DNA of 64,000 bases from Rhizobium sp. CIAT894. GTDB lineage: Bacteria; Pseudomonadota; Alphaproteobacteria; Rhizobiales; Rhizobiaceae. A model generated the notes under the pieces. It ran no database searches, was not told where the DNA came from, and saw only the letters and a program-made list of their open reading frames with translations. How positions within the stretch are numbered: position 1 is the first letter of the stretch; each line of letters starts with the position of its first letter. The position numbers and the translations under genes are program-made. Positions 18,950 to 28,893 of the stretch are shown one piece after another. Where the stretch lies: the NCBI RefSeq assembly GCF_000172795.2, contig NZ_CP020947.1, positions 2,421,001 through 2,485,000 of the forward strand. Reading direction: 5' to 3'.

Positions 18950-19054
18950 ATGAGAGCGACCCTGTCCAAACAGAAAGGAAACATCGCCCACAGGGACATT
19001 CTGCCTCATGAATATTCGGTTCTCCCGCGCGAGGAAAAGCTCGCGACGCCATAA
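18950..19054 (+). CDS. Possible 34-residue small ORF ahead of the ABC exporter
   Basis: ATG at 18950 follows TTTGGGAGACTGAC, a good ribosome-binding site. It encodes 34 basic, soluble residues (RATLSKQKGNIAHRD then ILPHEYSVLPREEKLATP). It overlaps the most upstream possible start of the ABC exporter (19008) and ends 61 bases before the exporter ATG preferred here. It may be a leader or small protein. No family recognised. Confidence 0.4.
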   Translation: MRATLSKQKGNIAHRDILPHEYSVLPREEKLATP

Positions 19055-19115
19055 CGCTTTCCTGAAATTATTCCTGCACGATCCCACCGTCGACCGTGGC
19101 CGACGCTGGTTGCGC

Positions 19116-20843
<1,728 letters not shown>

Positions 20844-20851
20844 AACCCAAT

Positions 20852-20878
20852 AAAAACCCGGCGTTGCGCCGGGTTTTT
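20852..20878. terminator. Bidirectional intrinsic terminator
   Basis: AAAAACCCGGCG-TT-GCGCCGGGTTTTT is a perfect stem with A and T runs on its two sides. It sits between the convergent ABC exporter and class II DAHP synthase genes and can serve both. Confidence 0.92.
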
Positions 20879-20900
20879 CGTCATCAGTTTCGGGCTACTA

Positions 20901-22274
20901 TCAGCCGTTGGCAACCATACGCTTCTCGTCGCGGCCGCCCTTCATGCGTTCGGCAAGCAGGAAGGCGAGCTCGAGCGCCTGGTCGGAGTTGAGGCGCGGA
21001 TCGCAATGGGTGTGGTAGCGATCCTGCAAGTCATCGGCGGTGACGGCGCGGGCGCCGCCGGTGCATTCCGTTACGTCCTTGCCGGTCATCTCGACATGGA
21101 TGCCGCCGGGATGCGTGCCTTCGGCGCGGTGGATCTGGAAGAAGCTTTCGACTTCCGAAAGAATCCGCTCGAAGGGTCGGGTCTTGTAGTTGTTGAGCGT
21201 GATCGTGTTGCCATGCATCGGGTCGCAGGACCAGACGACCTTGCGGCCTTCGCGCTCGACGGCGCGGATCAGCCGCGGCAGGTTCTCGGCAACCTTCTCA
21301 TGGCCGAAGCGGCAGATCAGCGTCAGGCGTCCGGCTTCGTTAGCCGGGTTCAGAATGTCGATCAGCTGCAGCAGATCGTCGGCCTGCAGCGATGGGCCGC
21401 ACTTGAGGCCGATCGGGTTCTTGATGCCGCGGCAATATTCGATATGCGCATGGTCGGCCTGGCGTGTGCGGTCGCCGATCCAGATCATGTGACCTGACGT
21501 GGCATACCAGTCGCCCGAGGTGGAATCGACGCGGGTCAGCGCTTCTTCGTAGCCGAGCAGCAGCGCCTCATGGCTGGTGAAGAAATCGGTCTCGCGCAGG
21601 CTCGGATGGTTTTCCGAGGTGATGCCGATCGCCTTCATGAAATCCATGGTTTCGCTGATGCGGTCGGCAAGCTTGCGGTAGCGCTCGCCCTGCGGGCTGT
21701 CCTTGACGAAGCCGAGCATCCACTGATGCACGTTTTCGAGATTGGCGTAACCGCCCATCGCGAAGGCGCGCAAAAGGTTCAGCGTCGCAGCCGACTGGCG
21801 GTAGGCCATGGCCTGGCGTTCCGGGTTCGGAATGCGCGACTCCTCGGTGAACTCTATGCCGTTGATGATGTCGCCGCGGTAAGCGGGCAGCGTCACGTCG
21901 CCCTGCTTCTCGACATTCGACGAACGCGGCTTGGCGAACTGACCGGCGATGCGGCCGACCTTGACGACCGGCAGCTGCGCGCCGAAGGTCAGCACGACGG
22001 CCATCTGCAGGAAGGCGCGGAAGAAGTCGCGGATATTGTCGGCGCCGTGCTCGGCGAAGCTCTCGGCGCAGTCACCGCCCTGCAGCAGGAAGCCGTTGCC
22101 TTCGGCGACATTGGCGAGATGCTTCTTCAGGCGGCGCGCTTCGCCGGCAAAAACCAGCGGCGGATAGCTGGCAAGCGTGGCCTCCGTTGCCGCCAAGGCG
22201 GCTGCATCCGGGTATTCGGGAACCTGCAGGATCGGTTTCTGCCGCCAGCTGCTCGGGGTCCAATTCTCTGCCAT
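20901..22274 (-). CDS. aroF: DAHP synthase, class II (plant-like)
   Basis: 457 aa. It catalyses the same first shikimate step as the class I enzyme at 11334 but belongs to the class II (plant/Mycobacterium) family. Metal and substrate motifs are visible: [53 protein letters not shown] and [19 protein letters not shown]. It starts at ATG 22274 ([19 protein letters not shown]) with GAGGTGAGTGAC upstream; the GTG at 22292 would add six residues. It is a single gene bounded by a strong terminator. Names vary between genomes (aroF, aroG, aroA); the class is the firm part of the call. Confidence 0.95.
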   Translation of the reverse strand: MAENWTPSSWRQKPILQVPEYPDAAALAATEATLASYPPLVFAGEARRLKKHLANVAEGNGFLLQGGDCAESFAEHGADNIRDFFRAFLQMAVVLTFGAQLPVVKVGRIAGQFAKPRSSNVEKQGDVTLPAYRGDIINGIEFTEESRIPNPERQAMAYRQSAATLNLLRAFAMGGYANLENVHQWMLGFVKDSPQGERYRKLADRISETMDFMKAIGITSENHPSLRETDFFTSHEALLLGYEEALTRVDSTSGDWYATSGHMIWIGDRTRQADHAHIEYCRGIKNPIGLKCGPSLQADDLLQLIDILNPANEAGRLTLICRFGHEKVAENLPRLIRAVEREGRKVVWSCDPMHGNTITLNNYKTRPFERILSEVESFFQIHRAEGTHPGGIHVEMTGKDVTECTGGARAVTADDLQDRYHTHCDPRLNSDQALELAFLLAERMKGGRDEKRMVANG

Positions 22275-22529
22275 GTCACTCACCTCACTCACATCCGTCC
22301 CTGGGATGCACCTATCCTTGATTGCGGCGGCTTATAGACCTTTAGATCGGGCTTGCAAAGGCCAATCGCCCGATGCTCCATTGCCGCCCTGTCGCCATCG
22401 GGGAGAGCTCGCATATAGGTAGCAAAAACCGCTAGCTCCACCGTTAAACCAGCATATACCACGTCGATTTCCCTATATTTTAGATTTTGAATGTAGAACC
22501 GCAAAGGATTTCAACATTGGGGACATGTC

Positions 22530-23813
22530 ATGGCGATCCTTCCGCCCGGCTTCATAGCGGACCGCTCGGGCAATTTCGGCATCATGACGGCATTGCTGAT
22601 GGTACCGCTCCTCGGCACCGCGGGCATGGCGTTGGATTTCGCCCATGCGCTGAGCCTGAGGACGCAGCTTTACGCCGCCGCCGATGCAGCCGCCGTCGGC
22701 TCGATCGCCGAGAAATCCGGCGCTGTCGCCACCGCCATGACGATGAGCGGCAACGGCACGATCTCGCTCGGCAAGACCGATGCCCGAAACATCTTCATGT
22801 CTCAGGTGTCGGGAGAACTGTCCGAGGTTCACGTCGACCTCGGCATCGACGTCACCAAAACGGCCAACAAGCTGAATTCGCAGGTTTCCTTCACCGCCAC
22901 CGTGCCGACGACCTTCATGCGTATTTTCGGCCGGGATTCGATTACTATTTCGGGCACGGCGACAGCCGAATACCAGACTGCCGCCTTCATGGATTTCTAC
23001 ATCCTGCTCGACAATACGCCCTCCATGGGCGTCGGCGCGACCCCGAGCGACGTTTCAAAGATGGAAGCCAAGACAGGCTGCGCCTTCGCCTGTCATCAGT
23101 TGGACCAGGCCACCAACAACTACACCATCGCCAAGAGCCTCGGCGTCGCCATGCGCATCGACGTGGTGCGCCAGGCAACCCAGGCGCTGACCGACACGGC
23201 CAAGACCGAGCGCGTCAGCAGCGACCAGTTCCGCATGGGCGTCTATACTTTCGGCACCAAGGCCGAGGACGCAAAACTGACGACGATCTCCAGCCTCACC
23301 TCCGACCTGACGAAGGTGAAGAATTACACCGACGCCGTCGACTTGATGACCATTCCCTACCAGAACTACAACCAGGACCAGCTCACCAGCTTCGACAGCG
23401 CCATGACACAGATGAACACCATCGTCGATCCGGCCGGCGATGGTACATCGAACATCAGTCCCGAAAAGATCCTGTTCTTCGTCGCCGATGGCGTCGGCGA
23501 CAGCTACAAGCCGTCCTCATGCACCAAGAAGACGACCGGCGGCCGCTGTCAGGAGCCGATTGACACCTCTTTCTGCAAGCCGCTGAAGGACCGCGGCGTC
23601 AAGATCGCCGTGCTCTATACCACCTATCTGCCGCTGCCGAGCAACAACTGGTACAATACCTGGATCAAGCCCTTCCAGAGCGAAATTCCGACGAGGATGC
23701 AGGCATGTGCCTCGCCCGGCCTCTATTTCGAGGTGACGCCGACCGACGGCATCGCCGATGCGATGAAGGCGCTTTTCCTCAAGGTCATCCGCGCACCGCG
23801 CATCACCAGCTGA
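22530..23813 (+). CDS. TadG-like pilus-assembly protein with von Willebrand A domain
   Basis: 427 aa. The N-terminus DRSGNFGIMTALLMVPLLGTAGMALDFAHAL is the TadE/TadG-type anchor, and AADAAAVGS follows as in Flp pilus TadG proteins. A vWA domain begins near residue 153 with FYILLDNTPSMG, so the MIDAS motif is D-x-T-x-S instead of the commoner D-x-S-x-S. Pairs of Cys (CAFACH, SCTKKTTGGRCQEPIDTSFC) suggest disulfides outside the membrane. ATG follows TTGGGGACATGTC. No other tad/cpa gene is near, so it is an orphan copy. Role in surface attachment is inferred from the family only. Confidence 0.82.
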   Translation: MAILPPGFIADRSGNFGIMTALLMVPLLGTAGMALDFAHALSLRTQLYAAADAAAVGSIAEKSGAVATAMTMSGNGTISLGKTDARNIFMSQVSGELSEVHVDLGIDVTKTANKLNSQVSFTATVPTTFMRIFGRDSITISGTATAEYQTAAFMDFYILLDNTPSMGVGATPSDVSKMEAKTGCAFACHQLDQATNNYTIAKSLGVAMRIDVVRQATQALTDTAKTERVSSDQFRMGVYTFGTKAEDAKLTTISSLTSDLTKVKNYTDAVDLMTIPYQNYNQDQLTSFDSAMTQMNTIVDPAGDGTSNISPEKILFFVADGVGDSYKPSSCTKKTTGGRCQEPIDTSFCKPLKDRGVKIAVLYTTYLPLPSNNWYNTWIKPFQSEIPTRMQACASPGLYFEVTPTDGIADAMKALFLKVIRAPRITS

Positions 23814-23828
23814 GCATGACTAGAGGGC

Positions 23829-25214
23829 TCAGACGCGCTGGCCGTCTCGGATGCGATAGCTCGGCGCATACATGGTGACGAGCTCTTCGGCCGCTGTCGG
23901 ATGCAGCGCCATCGTCCGGTCGAAATCGTCCTTGGTGCAGCCGGCCTTCAGAGTGATGCCGAGCAGCTGCGCCATCTCGCCTGCATCATGGCCGAGGATA
24001 TGGGCGCCCACCACCACGCGGCTCGCCGCATCGACAATCAGCTTCATGATCATCCGCTCGGTCCGGCCGGAAAGCGTGGCCTTCAGCGGCCGGAACTGTG
24101 CCCGATACACCTCAAGCGCAGCGTAACGCTTGCCCGCCTCCTCTTCCGAGAGGCCGACGGTACCGATCTCCGGCTGCGAGAAGACGGCGGTCGGGATCAG
24201 CTCGTAATCCGGCCGGGTCGGATTGTTCTTGTACTCGGTTTCGATGAAGCACATCGCCTCGTGGATCGCCACCGGCGTCAGCTGTACCCGGTTGGTGACA
24301 TCGCCGAGCGCATAGATGTTCTCGACATTCGTGCGGGAATAGTCGTCGACGATAATCGCGCCGCGCTCGTCGACGGCGACGCCGGCCGCATCGAGGCCGA
24401 GGCCTTCCGTGTTCGGATCGCGCCCGAGCGCCAGCATGACGACATCGGCCTGCAGCGTGCCGCTGTTCAGCGTCTCCACCACGAGCCCGTTCTGCCCCTT
24501 CGAAACTTTCTGCATCGTGTCGTGGCAGAGGATGCGGATGCCCTTGGCAACCATCGCCTCATGCAGCCCGCGCCTCAGATCCTCGTCGAAGCGCGACAGT
24601 ATCTCGGCACCGCGATAGATCAGCGTCGTCTCGACGCCGAGGCCATGGAAAATATTGGCGAACTCGACGGCGATATAGCCGCCGCCTGCGATCACGATCG
24701 ATTTCGGCAGGTCTTCGAGATGAAAGGCCTCGTTGGAGGAGATGCAGAGCTCGTGGCCGGGAAGGGCCGCGTGCGGGTTCGGTCGTCCGCCGGTGGCGAT
24801 CACGATCGTCTTTGCCGTCACCGTCTGCCCCGTTTTCACAAGCCGCACCGTGTGGGCGTCGACGAGTTCGGCACGCGTTTCCAGGATCTCGGCCTTGGCG
24901 CCGGCAAGCCCCTTCTTGTAGAGGCCTTCCAGCCTGGTGATTTCGGCATCCTTGGCGGCCACCAGCTTTTTCCAGTCGAAGCTGCTTTCGCCGACCGTCC
25001 AACCGAAGCCAGCCGCATCCTCGAAATGCTCGTGGAACTGCGAGGCATAGACGAAGAGCTTCTTCGGCACGCAGCCGCGGATGACGCAAGTGCCGCCGTA
25101 GCGGTACTCCTCGGCGATCGCCACCTTTTTGCCGAGCGAGGCGGCGACACGCGCGCCGCGCACGCCTCCGGAACCGCCGCCGATGACGAAGAGGTCGTAG
25201 TCGTAGGAAGACAT
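23829..25214 (-). CDS. gor: Glutathione reductase
   Basis: 461 aa. A cytoplasmic flavoenzyme that reduces glutathione disulfide with NADPH. The FAD motif is VIGGGSGGVRGARVAA (residues 10-25). The redox pair is Cys43/Cys48 in GGTCVIRGCVPKK. The NADPH motif is IVIAGGGYIAVEFA followed by the Arg that favours NADP, then YALGDVTN for FAD and the C-terminal active-site His in MALHPTAAEE. ATG follows GGAGCTCCTC. A MITE-like element begins 42 bp upstream of the start, within the promoter region. Confidence 0.96.
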   Translation of the reverse strand: MSSYDYDLFVIGGGSGGVRGARVAASLGKKVAIAEEYRYGGTCVIRGCVPKKLFVYASQFHEHFEDAAGFGWTVGESSFDWKKLVAAKDAEITRLEGLYKKGLAGAKAEILETRAELVDAHTVRLVKTGQTVTAKTIVIATGGRPNPHAALPGHELCISSNEAFHLEDLPKSIVIAGGGYIAVEFANIFHGLGVETTLIYRGAEILSRFDEDLRRGLHEAMVAKGIRILCHDTMQKVSKGQNGLVVETLNSGTLQADVVMLALGRDPNTEGLGLDAAGVAVDERGAIIVDDYSRTNVENIYALGDVTNRVQLTPVAIHEAMCFIETEYKNNPTRPDYELIPTAVFSQPEIGTVGLSEEEAGKRYAALEVYRAQFRPLKATLSGRTERMIMKLIVDAASRVVVGAHILGHDAGEMAQLLGITLKAGCTKDDFDRTMALHPTAAEELVTMYAPSYRIRDGQRV

Positions 25215-25256
25215 GAGGAGCTCCGGGAGGGAATCGCAGGAAGGATGTCCCTGATA

Positions 25257-25529
25257 TAGAGCCTTTCCTGGTTAGATTGAAGCATTCTGCCGGAGCAGGT
25301 TTTTGTCAGGGCAGAGGCGATTGGCGACGGGCATACCCCCAGGTACGGCCGAGCCGATCGCCTCTGATCCTGGCGGAAAGATGCCCGGCCCTTCGGGTTG
25401 GCTGAAACGGGCCGGCTGATCGACCGGCCGGCTTGGCCGTAGAGCTTTGCTACGACGCGCGCCGGCCGGTCGACCATCCGACTCCGTTTGAGCCAACAGA
25501 ATGCTTCAATCTAACCAGGAAAGGCTCTA
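25257..25529. mobile_element. MITE-like element with perfect 33-bp terminal inverted repeats
   Basis: The left arm 25257-25289 (TAGAGCCTTTCCTGGTTAG...) and right arm 25497-25529 are exact reverse complements over 33 bases. The element is 273 bp. Outermost bases are TA on each side, so the arms may be a 31-bp repeat starting GAGCC flanked by a duplicated TA target, as for IS630/mariner-type elements. The GC-rich interior contains further palindromic stretches (GGGCCGGC, CGGCCGG) and no convincing gene. It sits between gor and a small gene; the rest of 25215-25668 holds nothing else clear. Confidence 0.75.
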
Positions 25530-25668
25530 GGGACGATCGCCCTGAAAACAAAAGCCCGCTCCTGCATCATCCCGTTCCCTTCGCCCGAATCTTTCCGGCA
25601 AACGGTTGACCCGGCTGCCTGAGGCTGGCAGGCAAATCCACGCAGTAAAAAAGAAGCCGGAGCAAACG

Positions 25669-25887
25669 ATGGATCAGACTCTCTTCGCCAACCTGTGCAA
25701 GGCCGGCAAATTCAAGGAAGCGCTCGGCCTCGCCATCCAAGGCCACGAGAACGACAAATACGCGCCGAGCCGCTTCGCAATGGACAAGAAAACAGGACTG
25801 CCGATCTTCTACCGCGGCAACAAGCGCGTCGAGCCGGATGAAACGGGCGAGTGGCAACTGGCCAAGAGCCTGAAGGATTGGGGCTGA
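25669..25887 (+). CDS. Small conserved-looking hypothetical protein
   Basis: 72 aa, soluble, no signal peptide: MDQTLFANLCKAGKFKEALGL, then a basic region, then FYRGNKRVEPDETGEWQLAKSLKDWG. ATG follows CGGAGCAAACG. Codon use is typical of the chromosome, which supports a real gene. No family recognised. It stands alone between the MITE-like element and the convergent acylphosphatase gene. Confidence 0.65.
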   Translation: MDQTLFANLCKAGKFKEALGLAIQGHENDKYAPSRFAMDKKTGLPIFYRGNKRVEPDETGEWQLAKSLKDWG

Positions 25888-25933
25888 GCGACGGCCGCAT
25901 CTGAAATGCGCATCTCCCGGCGGATTGCCGCTT

Positions 25934-26218
25934 TCAACCGGTAATGCTGAAATCCGTCGGGCTCGTCTCAAGCTCGACTGCGTCAGTCTCGACGCCCGTG
26001 ACCGATGACCCCGCCGGTCCGCGGCTGAAACGTTCGATCATTGTCGAGATGGCGGTATCGGGTCCTGCGAGCAACGCGACGACGGCCCCGTCCTCCTGAT
26101 TGCGAACCCAGCCCGTCAAACCGAGCCGCACCGCCTCGTTGCGCGTCCACATGCGAAAGCCGACACCCTGGACCTTGCCGGATATCCGCACTCGGACAGC
26201 GTTGGAACGATCGGGCAT
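25934..26218 (-). CDS. acyP: Acylphosphatase
   Basis: 94 aa. It hydrolyses acyl phosphates such as carbamoyl or acetyl phosphate. The catalytic Arg and Asn are in [17 protein letters not shown] and [11 protein letters not shown], and the length is normal for the family. The start is taken at the ATG at 26218 with AGGGGTG upstream; an in-frame GTG at 26230 would add four residues. It is the downstream neighbour of DUF2059 and rpiA on the same strand but is separated from them by a terminator. Confidence 0.92.
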   Translation of the reverse strand: MPDRSNAVRVRISGKVQGVGFRMWTRNEAVRLGLTGWVRNQEDGAVVALLAGPDTAISTMIERFSRGPAGSSVTGVETDAVELETSPTDFSITG

Positions 26219-26267
26219 ATCTGCAGTCACCCCTGAAGCCTCGCCGACAGCATTTGCCGCATCATAA

Positions 26268-26297
26268 CAAAAAAGCCCGGACGATGCCGGGCTTTCG
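26268..26297 (-). terminator. Intrinsic terminator of the rpiA-DUF2059 operon
   Basis: On the minus strand AAAGCCCGGC-ATC-GTCCGGGCTTTTTTG forms a GC-rich stem ending in six T, about 25 bases beyond the DUF2059 stop. Confidence 0.88.
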
Positions 26298-26319
26298 CAA
26301 TTCGATGGGGCAGGCCTTA

Positions 26320-26886
26320 TTACTGGGCAGCCGGAGCGGGAGCTGCAGCCGGAGCGGTCGGGCTGTCGGTTGCCGGCGGCGGCGCCTTGATGACCTTAGA
26401 AAGCTCAGCATTGCTCTGCTTTTCCAGGTCGCGGGAAATGCCCTGCGCCCAGATGTCGGCAGCCTTCGCCGTCTCGCGCGAAGCGACCGGGCCGTCGCGC
26501 AACAGCTTCTTGCCGACGTCGGAATTATAGAAGTCGGCGATCGCCTTCAGTTCGTCGGTGGTGAAGGTCTTGGCATAGGTGAGCGCCGCCTCCTTCTCGA
26601 GATCGCCGCGGCGCGGCGCCAGCTTCAGCGCCTGCGCGTCGACCGTCGACGAAATCACGTCCTGGTAGTTCGGCGAATCCTGAATCAGGCCGGCCTTCAG
26701 GCGTTCGGCGAGACCGGGCAGGATGTTGTCGAACTGGGCCGTGGCGCCGATGGCGTCGATCGCCGCGCGAGACGCCTTCAACTGCTCCTCGGAGACCTCC
26801 TGCGCCTTGACGGCGGAGCCGAAGGCAAGCCCGGAAAGAACGACGGTCGCAGCAGCAAGACGGCCAAGACCTGCAATGTTCATCAT
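26320..26886 (-). CDS. Secreted DUF2059 protein
   Basis: 188 aa. The signal peptide ([24 protein letters not shown], cleaved after VKA) sends it to the periplasm. The DUF2059 core is helical: [27 protein letters not shown] is the family signature. It ends in a Pro/Ala-rich tail ([17 protein letters not shown]). Function unknown. A good AGGAGCATACACTC precedes ATG 26886. It follows rpiA by 15 bases and is probably co-transcribed. Confidence 0.87.
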   Translation of the reverse strand: MMNIAGLGRLAAATVVLSGLAFGSAVKAQEVSEEQLKASRAAIDAIGATAQFDNILPGLAERLKAGLIQDSPNYQDVISSTVDAQALKLAPRRGDLEKEAALTYAKTFTTDELKAIADFYNSDVGKKLLRDGPVASRETAKAADIWAQGISRDLEKQSNAELSKVIKAPPPATDSPTAPAAAPAPAAQ

Positions 26887-26901
26887 GAGTGTATGCTCCT
26901 G

Positions 26902-27600
26902 TTATCTGTTTTTCTGCAGTGTGCGCGCACCCGCAGGACCGGCAATGATCGCAAGTGCCGCCATATTGATAAAGAGCCCGTGTTCGACGACGCCGGGTAT
27001 GGAATTCAGCTCGCTCGAAAGCGCCTCTGCATCAGGAATGCGGCCAAAAGATGCATCGATGATGTGATGGCCGCCATCCGTGGTAAACTCTCCGTCACCG
27101 GACTGGCGAAGACCGAGTTCGCCGGAAAGACCGAGCCGGGCCGCAACTTTCTCGATCGCGATCCGCGTCGAGACGAGACCGAACGGGTTGACCTCGATCG
27201 GCAGCGCGAAGGCGCCGAGCGTGTCGACCAGCTTGCTCTCGTCGGCGATGACGATCATCCGCTCGGAAGCGGCCGCGACGATCTTTTCGCGCAGCAGCGC
27301 GCCGCCGCCGCCCTTGATCAGCCTCAGCGCCTGATCGACCTCGTCGGCGCCGTCGATCGTCAGATCGAGTGCCGGCAGTTCATCGAGTGACTTCAAGGGA
27401 ACACCGAGTTCGACGCAGAGCCGCGCCGTTCTTTCAGACGTCGGAACGCCTTCGACCCTGAAGCCGCCCGCGACCTTCTCCGCCAGCAGGCGGACGAATT
27501 CTTCCGCCGTGCTGCCCGTGCCGATGCCGAGACGCATTCCGCTTTCGACATGGGCGAGTGCGGCCTCGGCGGCCTTGATCTTCATTTCGCGGGCATCCAT
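26902..27600 (-). CDS. rpiA: Ribose-5-phosphate isomerase A
   Basis: 232 aa. It interconverts ribose 5-phosphate and ribulose 5-phosphate in the pentose phosphate pathway. Motifs are [50 protein letters not shown] and IADESKLV, including the catalytic Asp and Lys regions. ATG at 27600 has CGGAG about 10 bases upstream; the frame is open to 27699 but the extra part is not conserved-looking. It is the first gene of a short operon with DUF2059. Confidence 0.95.
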   Translation of the reverse strand: MDAREMKIKAAEAALAHVESGMRLGIGTGSTAEEFVRLLAEKVAGGFRVEGVPTSERTARLCVELGVPLKSLDELPALDLTIDGADEVDQALRLIKGGGGALLREKIVAAASERMIVIADESKLVDTLGAFALPIEVNPFGLVSTRIAIEKVAARLGLSGELGLRQSGDGEFTTDGGHHIIDASFGRIPDAEALSSELNSIPGVVEHGLFINMAALAIIAGPAGARTLQKNR

Positions 27601-27870
27601 GCGCCGCCAGCTCCGATTATTGCGTTGGATGTGCTGTTTACACGGCTCGCCTGGCAAACGAAAGTCAAAATCATCACGGAAAATGAAAAGCCGAAACAAA
27701 TGCCTGCAGCCTCCCCGGCCATCACAGGACGTTGCTTTCCCCGGCGTGATCGCCTACCTCAGGAACGACATCTCATTCCGGGGCCATCCATCGTTCCCAA
27801 GAAAGACGATCGTTCCCTCGGGGCGATCCATTGCTCCCTTGGATGACCCATTGCTCAAAGAGGCAAGCCC

Positions 27871-28581
27871 TTGACCCCTGCTCCCGTTCGCCCGGCGCTT
27901 ATCGTCTTCGATCTCGACGGCACCCTTCTCGACACCCACGCGGACCTGGTCGAAAGCCTCAACCATACGATCGCAGCCCTTGGCCTGGAAGCGGTCAGCT
28001 ATGACGACCTTACCCATCTCGTCGGCCATGGCGCGCGGGTGATGATCGAGCGCGCTTGCCGGCTGCGCGGCCATCCGCTCGAAAGCGACGCCCTGCCGCC
28101 GCTGGTCGAGCGTTTCGTCGCTCATTATGCCGGCAACATGCCCGGCCGTACGGAGCCCTATCCCGGCCTGGTCGCCGCGATGGACAGGCTTAAATCCGCC
28201 GGTTACCGCCTCGCCGTCTGCACCAACAAGATGGAAAGCCTGGCGCTCGGCCTGCTCGACAAGCTCGATCTCACCGGCTATTTCGCCGCCATCACTGGTG
28301 GCGACAGCTTCGAATACCGCAAACCCGACGCCCGCCACTTGACCCGCACCATCGACCGCGCCGGCGGCGACATCGCCCGCACCGTGATGATCGGCGACAG
28401 CATCAACGACATCGCCGTCGCCCGGAACGCCGGCGTGCCGTCGATCGCCGTGCCCTTTGGTTATTCCGACGTGCCGGTCTCCAACCTCGACCCGGATATG
28501 ATCATCACCCATTACGACGAGCTGACGCCGGATCTGGTGGAGAGGCTGTTGCGGGAATATGCGGTGAAAGTCGCGGTCTGA
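27871..28581 (+). CDS. gph: Phosphoglycolate phosphatase (HAD family)
   Basis: 236 aa. It removes phosphate from 2-phosphoglycolate, a by-product of DNA repair and metabolism. HAD motifs: LIVFDLDGTLLDTHADLVESLN (nucleophile Asp), VCTNKM (motif II), the Lys in EYRKPDARH, and MIGDSINDIAVARNAG (motif IV). The cap domain lies between residues about 20 and 90. It starts with TTG, with AAAGAGG upstream; no in-frame ATG fits better. Gph-like HAD enzymes overlap in specificity, so the substrate is likely but not certain. A long palindromic repeat lies directly downstream. Confidence 0.9.
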   Translation: MTPAPVRPALIVFDLDGTLLDTHADLVESLNHTIAALGLEAVSYDDLTHLVGHGARVMIERACRLRGHPLESDALPPLVERFVAHYAGNMPGRTEPYPGLVAAMDRLKSAGYRLAVCTNKMESLALGLLDKLDLTGYFAAITGGDSFEYRKPDARHLTRTIDRAGGDIARTVMIGDSINDIAVARNAGVPSIAVPFGYSDVPVSNLDPDMIITHYDELTPDLVERLLREYAVKVAV

Positions 28582-28600
28582 GGCTGTCGCCTCCTTTGTC

Positions 28601-28779
28601 GGCCTGCCGTGTGAGCCCCCCTCTGCCCTGCCGGGCATCTCCCCCACAGGTGGGGAGATCGGCTGGGCGAACCCGCTCGTTCCAACGTTAATTGTTTGGG
28701 GAGATTCCATCCGCGTGTCGATCTCCCCACCTGTGGGGGAGATGCCCGGCAGGGCAGAGGGGGGCCGGCACGGCAGGCC
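28601..28779. repeat. Long palindromic intergenic repeat (RIME-like)
   Basis: Arms of about 61 bases (28601-28661 and 28719-28779) are reverse complements except for about three central bases, with a 57-base loop. Each arm contains CATCTCCCCCACAGGTGGGG. It lies between gph and the L,D-transpeptidase gene. The layout and sequence resemble the rhizobial RIME palindromes, seen again in variant form at 35650, 42921 and 57161. Confidence 0.8.
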
Positions 28780-28842
28780 CTTTCCTACGTAATTCCCTCG
28801 TCGAGCCTAAGCCCAGAACGGCGCCGTTGGCATCCCGTCCAA

Positions 28843-28869
28843 ACAAAACGGGCGGCCCGAAGACCGCCC
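28843..28869 (-). terminator. Terminator of the L,D-transpeptidase gene
   Basis: On the minus strand GGGCGG-TCTTCGGG-CCGCCCGTTTTG gives a stem followed by a T-rich run, about 25 bases past the stop. Confidence 0.75.
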
Positions 28870-28893
28870 ATTCAATAACCCGCTAAACCTAAG

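Noticed and set aside
23901..25259. A 452-codon open frame antisense to gor
   Set aside because: The gor frame has every expected motif; the antisense product has none.
25272..25496. A 74-codon open frame inside the MITE-like element
   Set aside because: It spans the palindromic interior exactly, has low complexity (Arg, Pro, Gly, Ser) and no ribosome-binding site; probably incidental.
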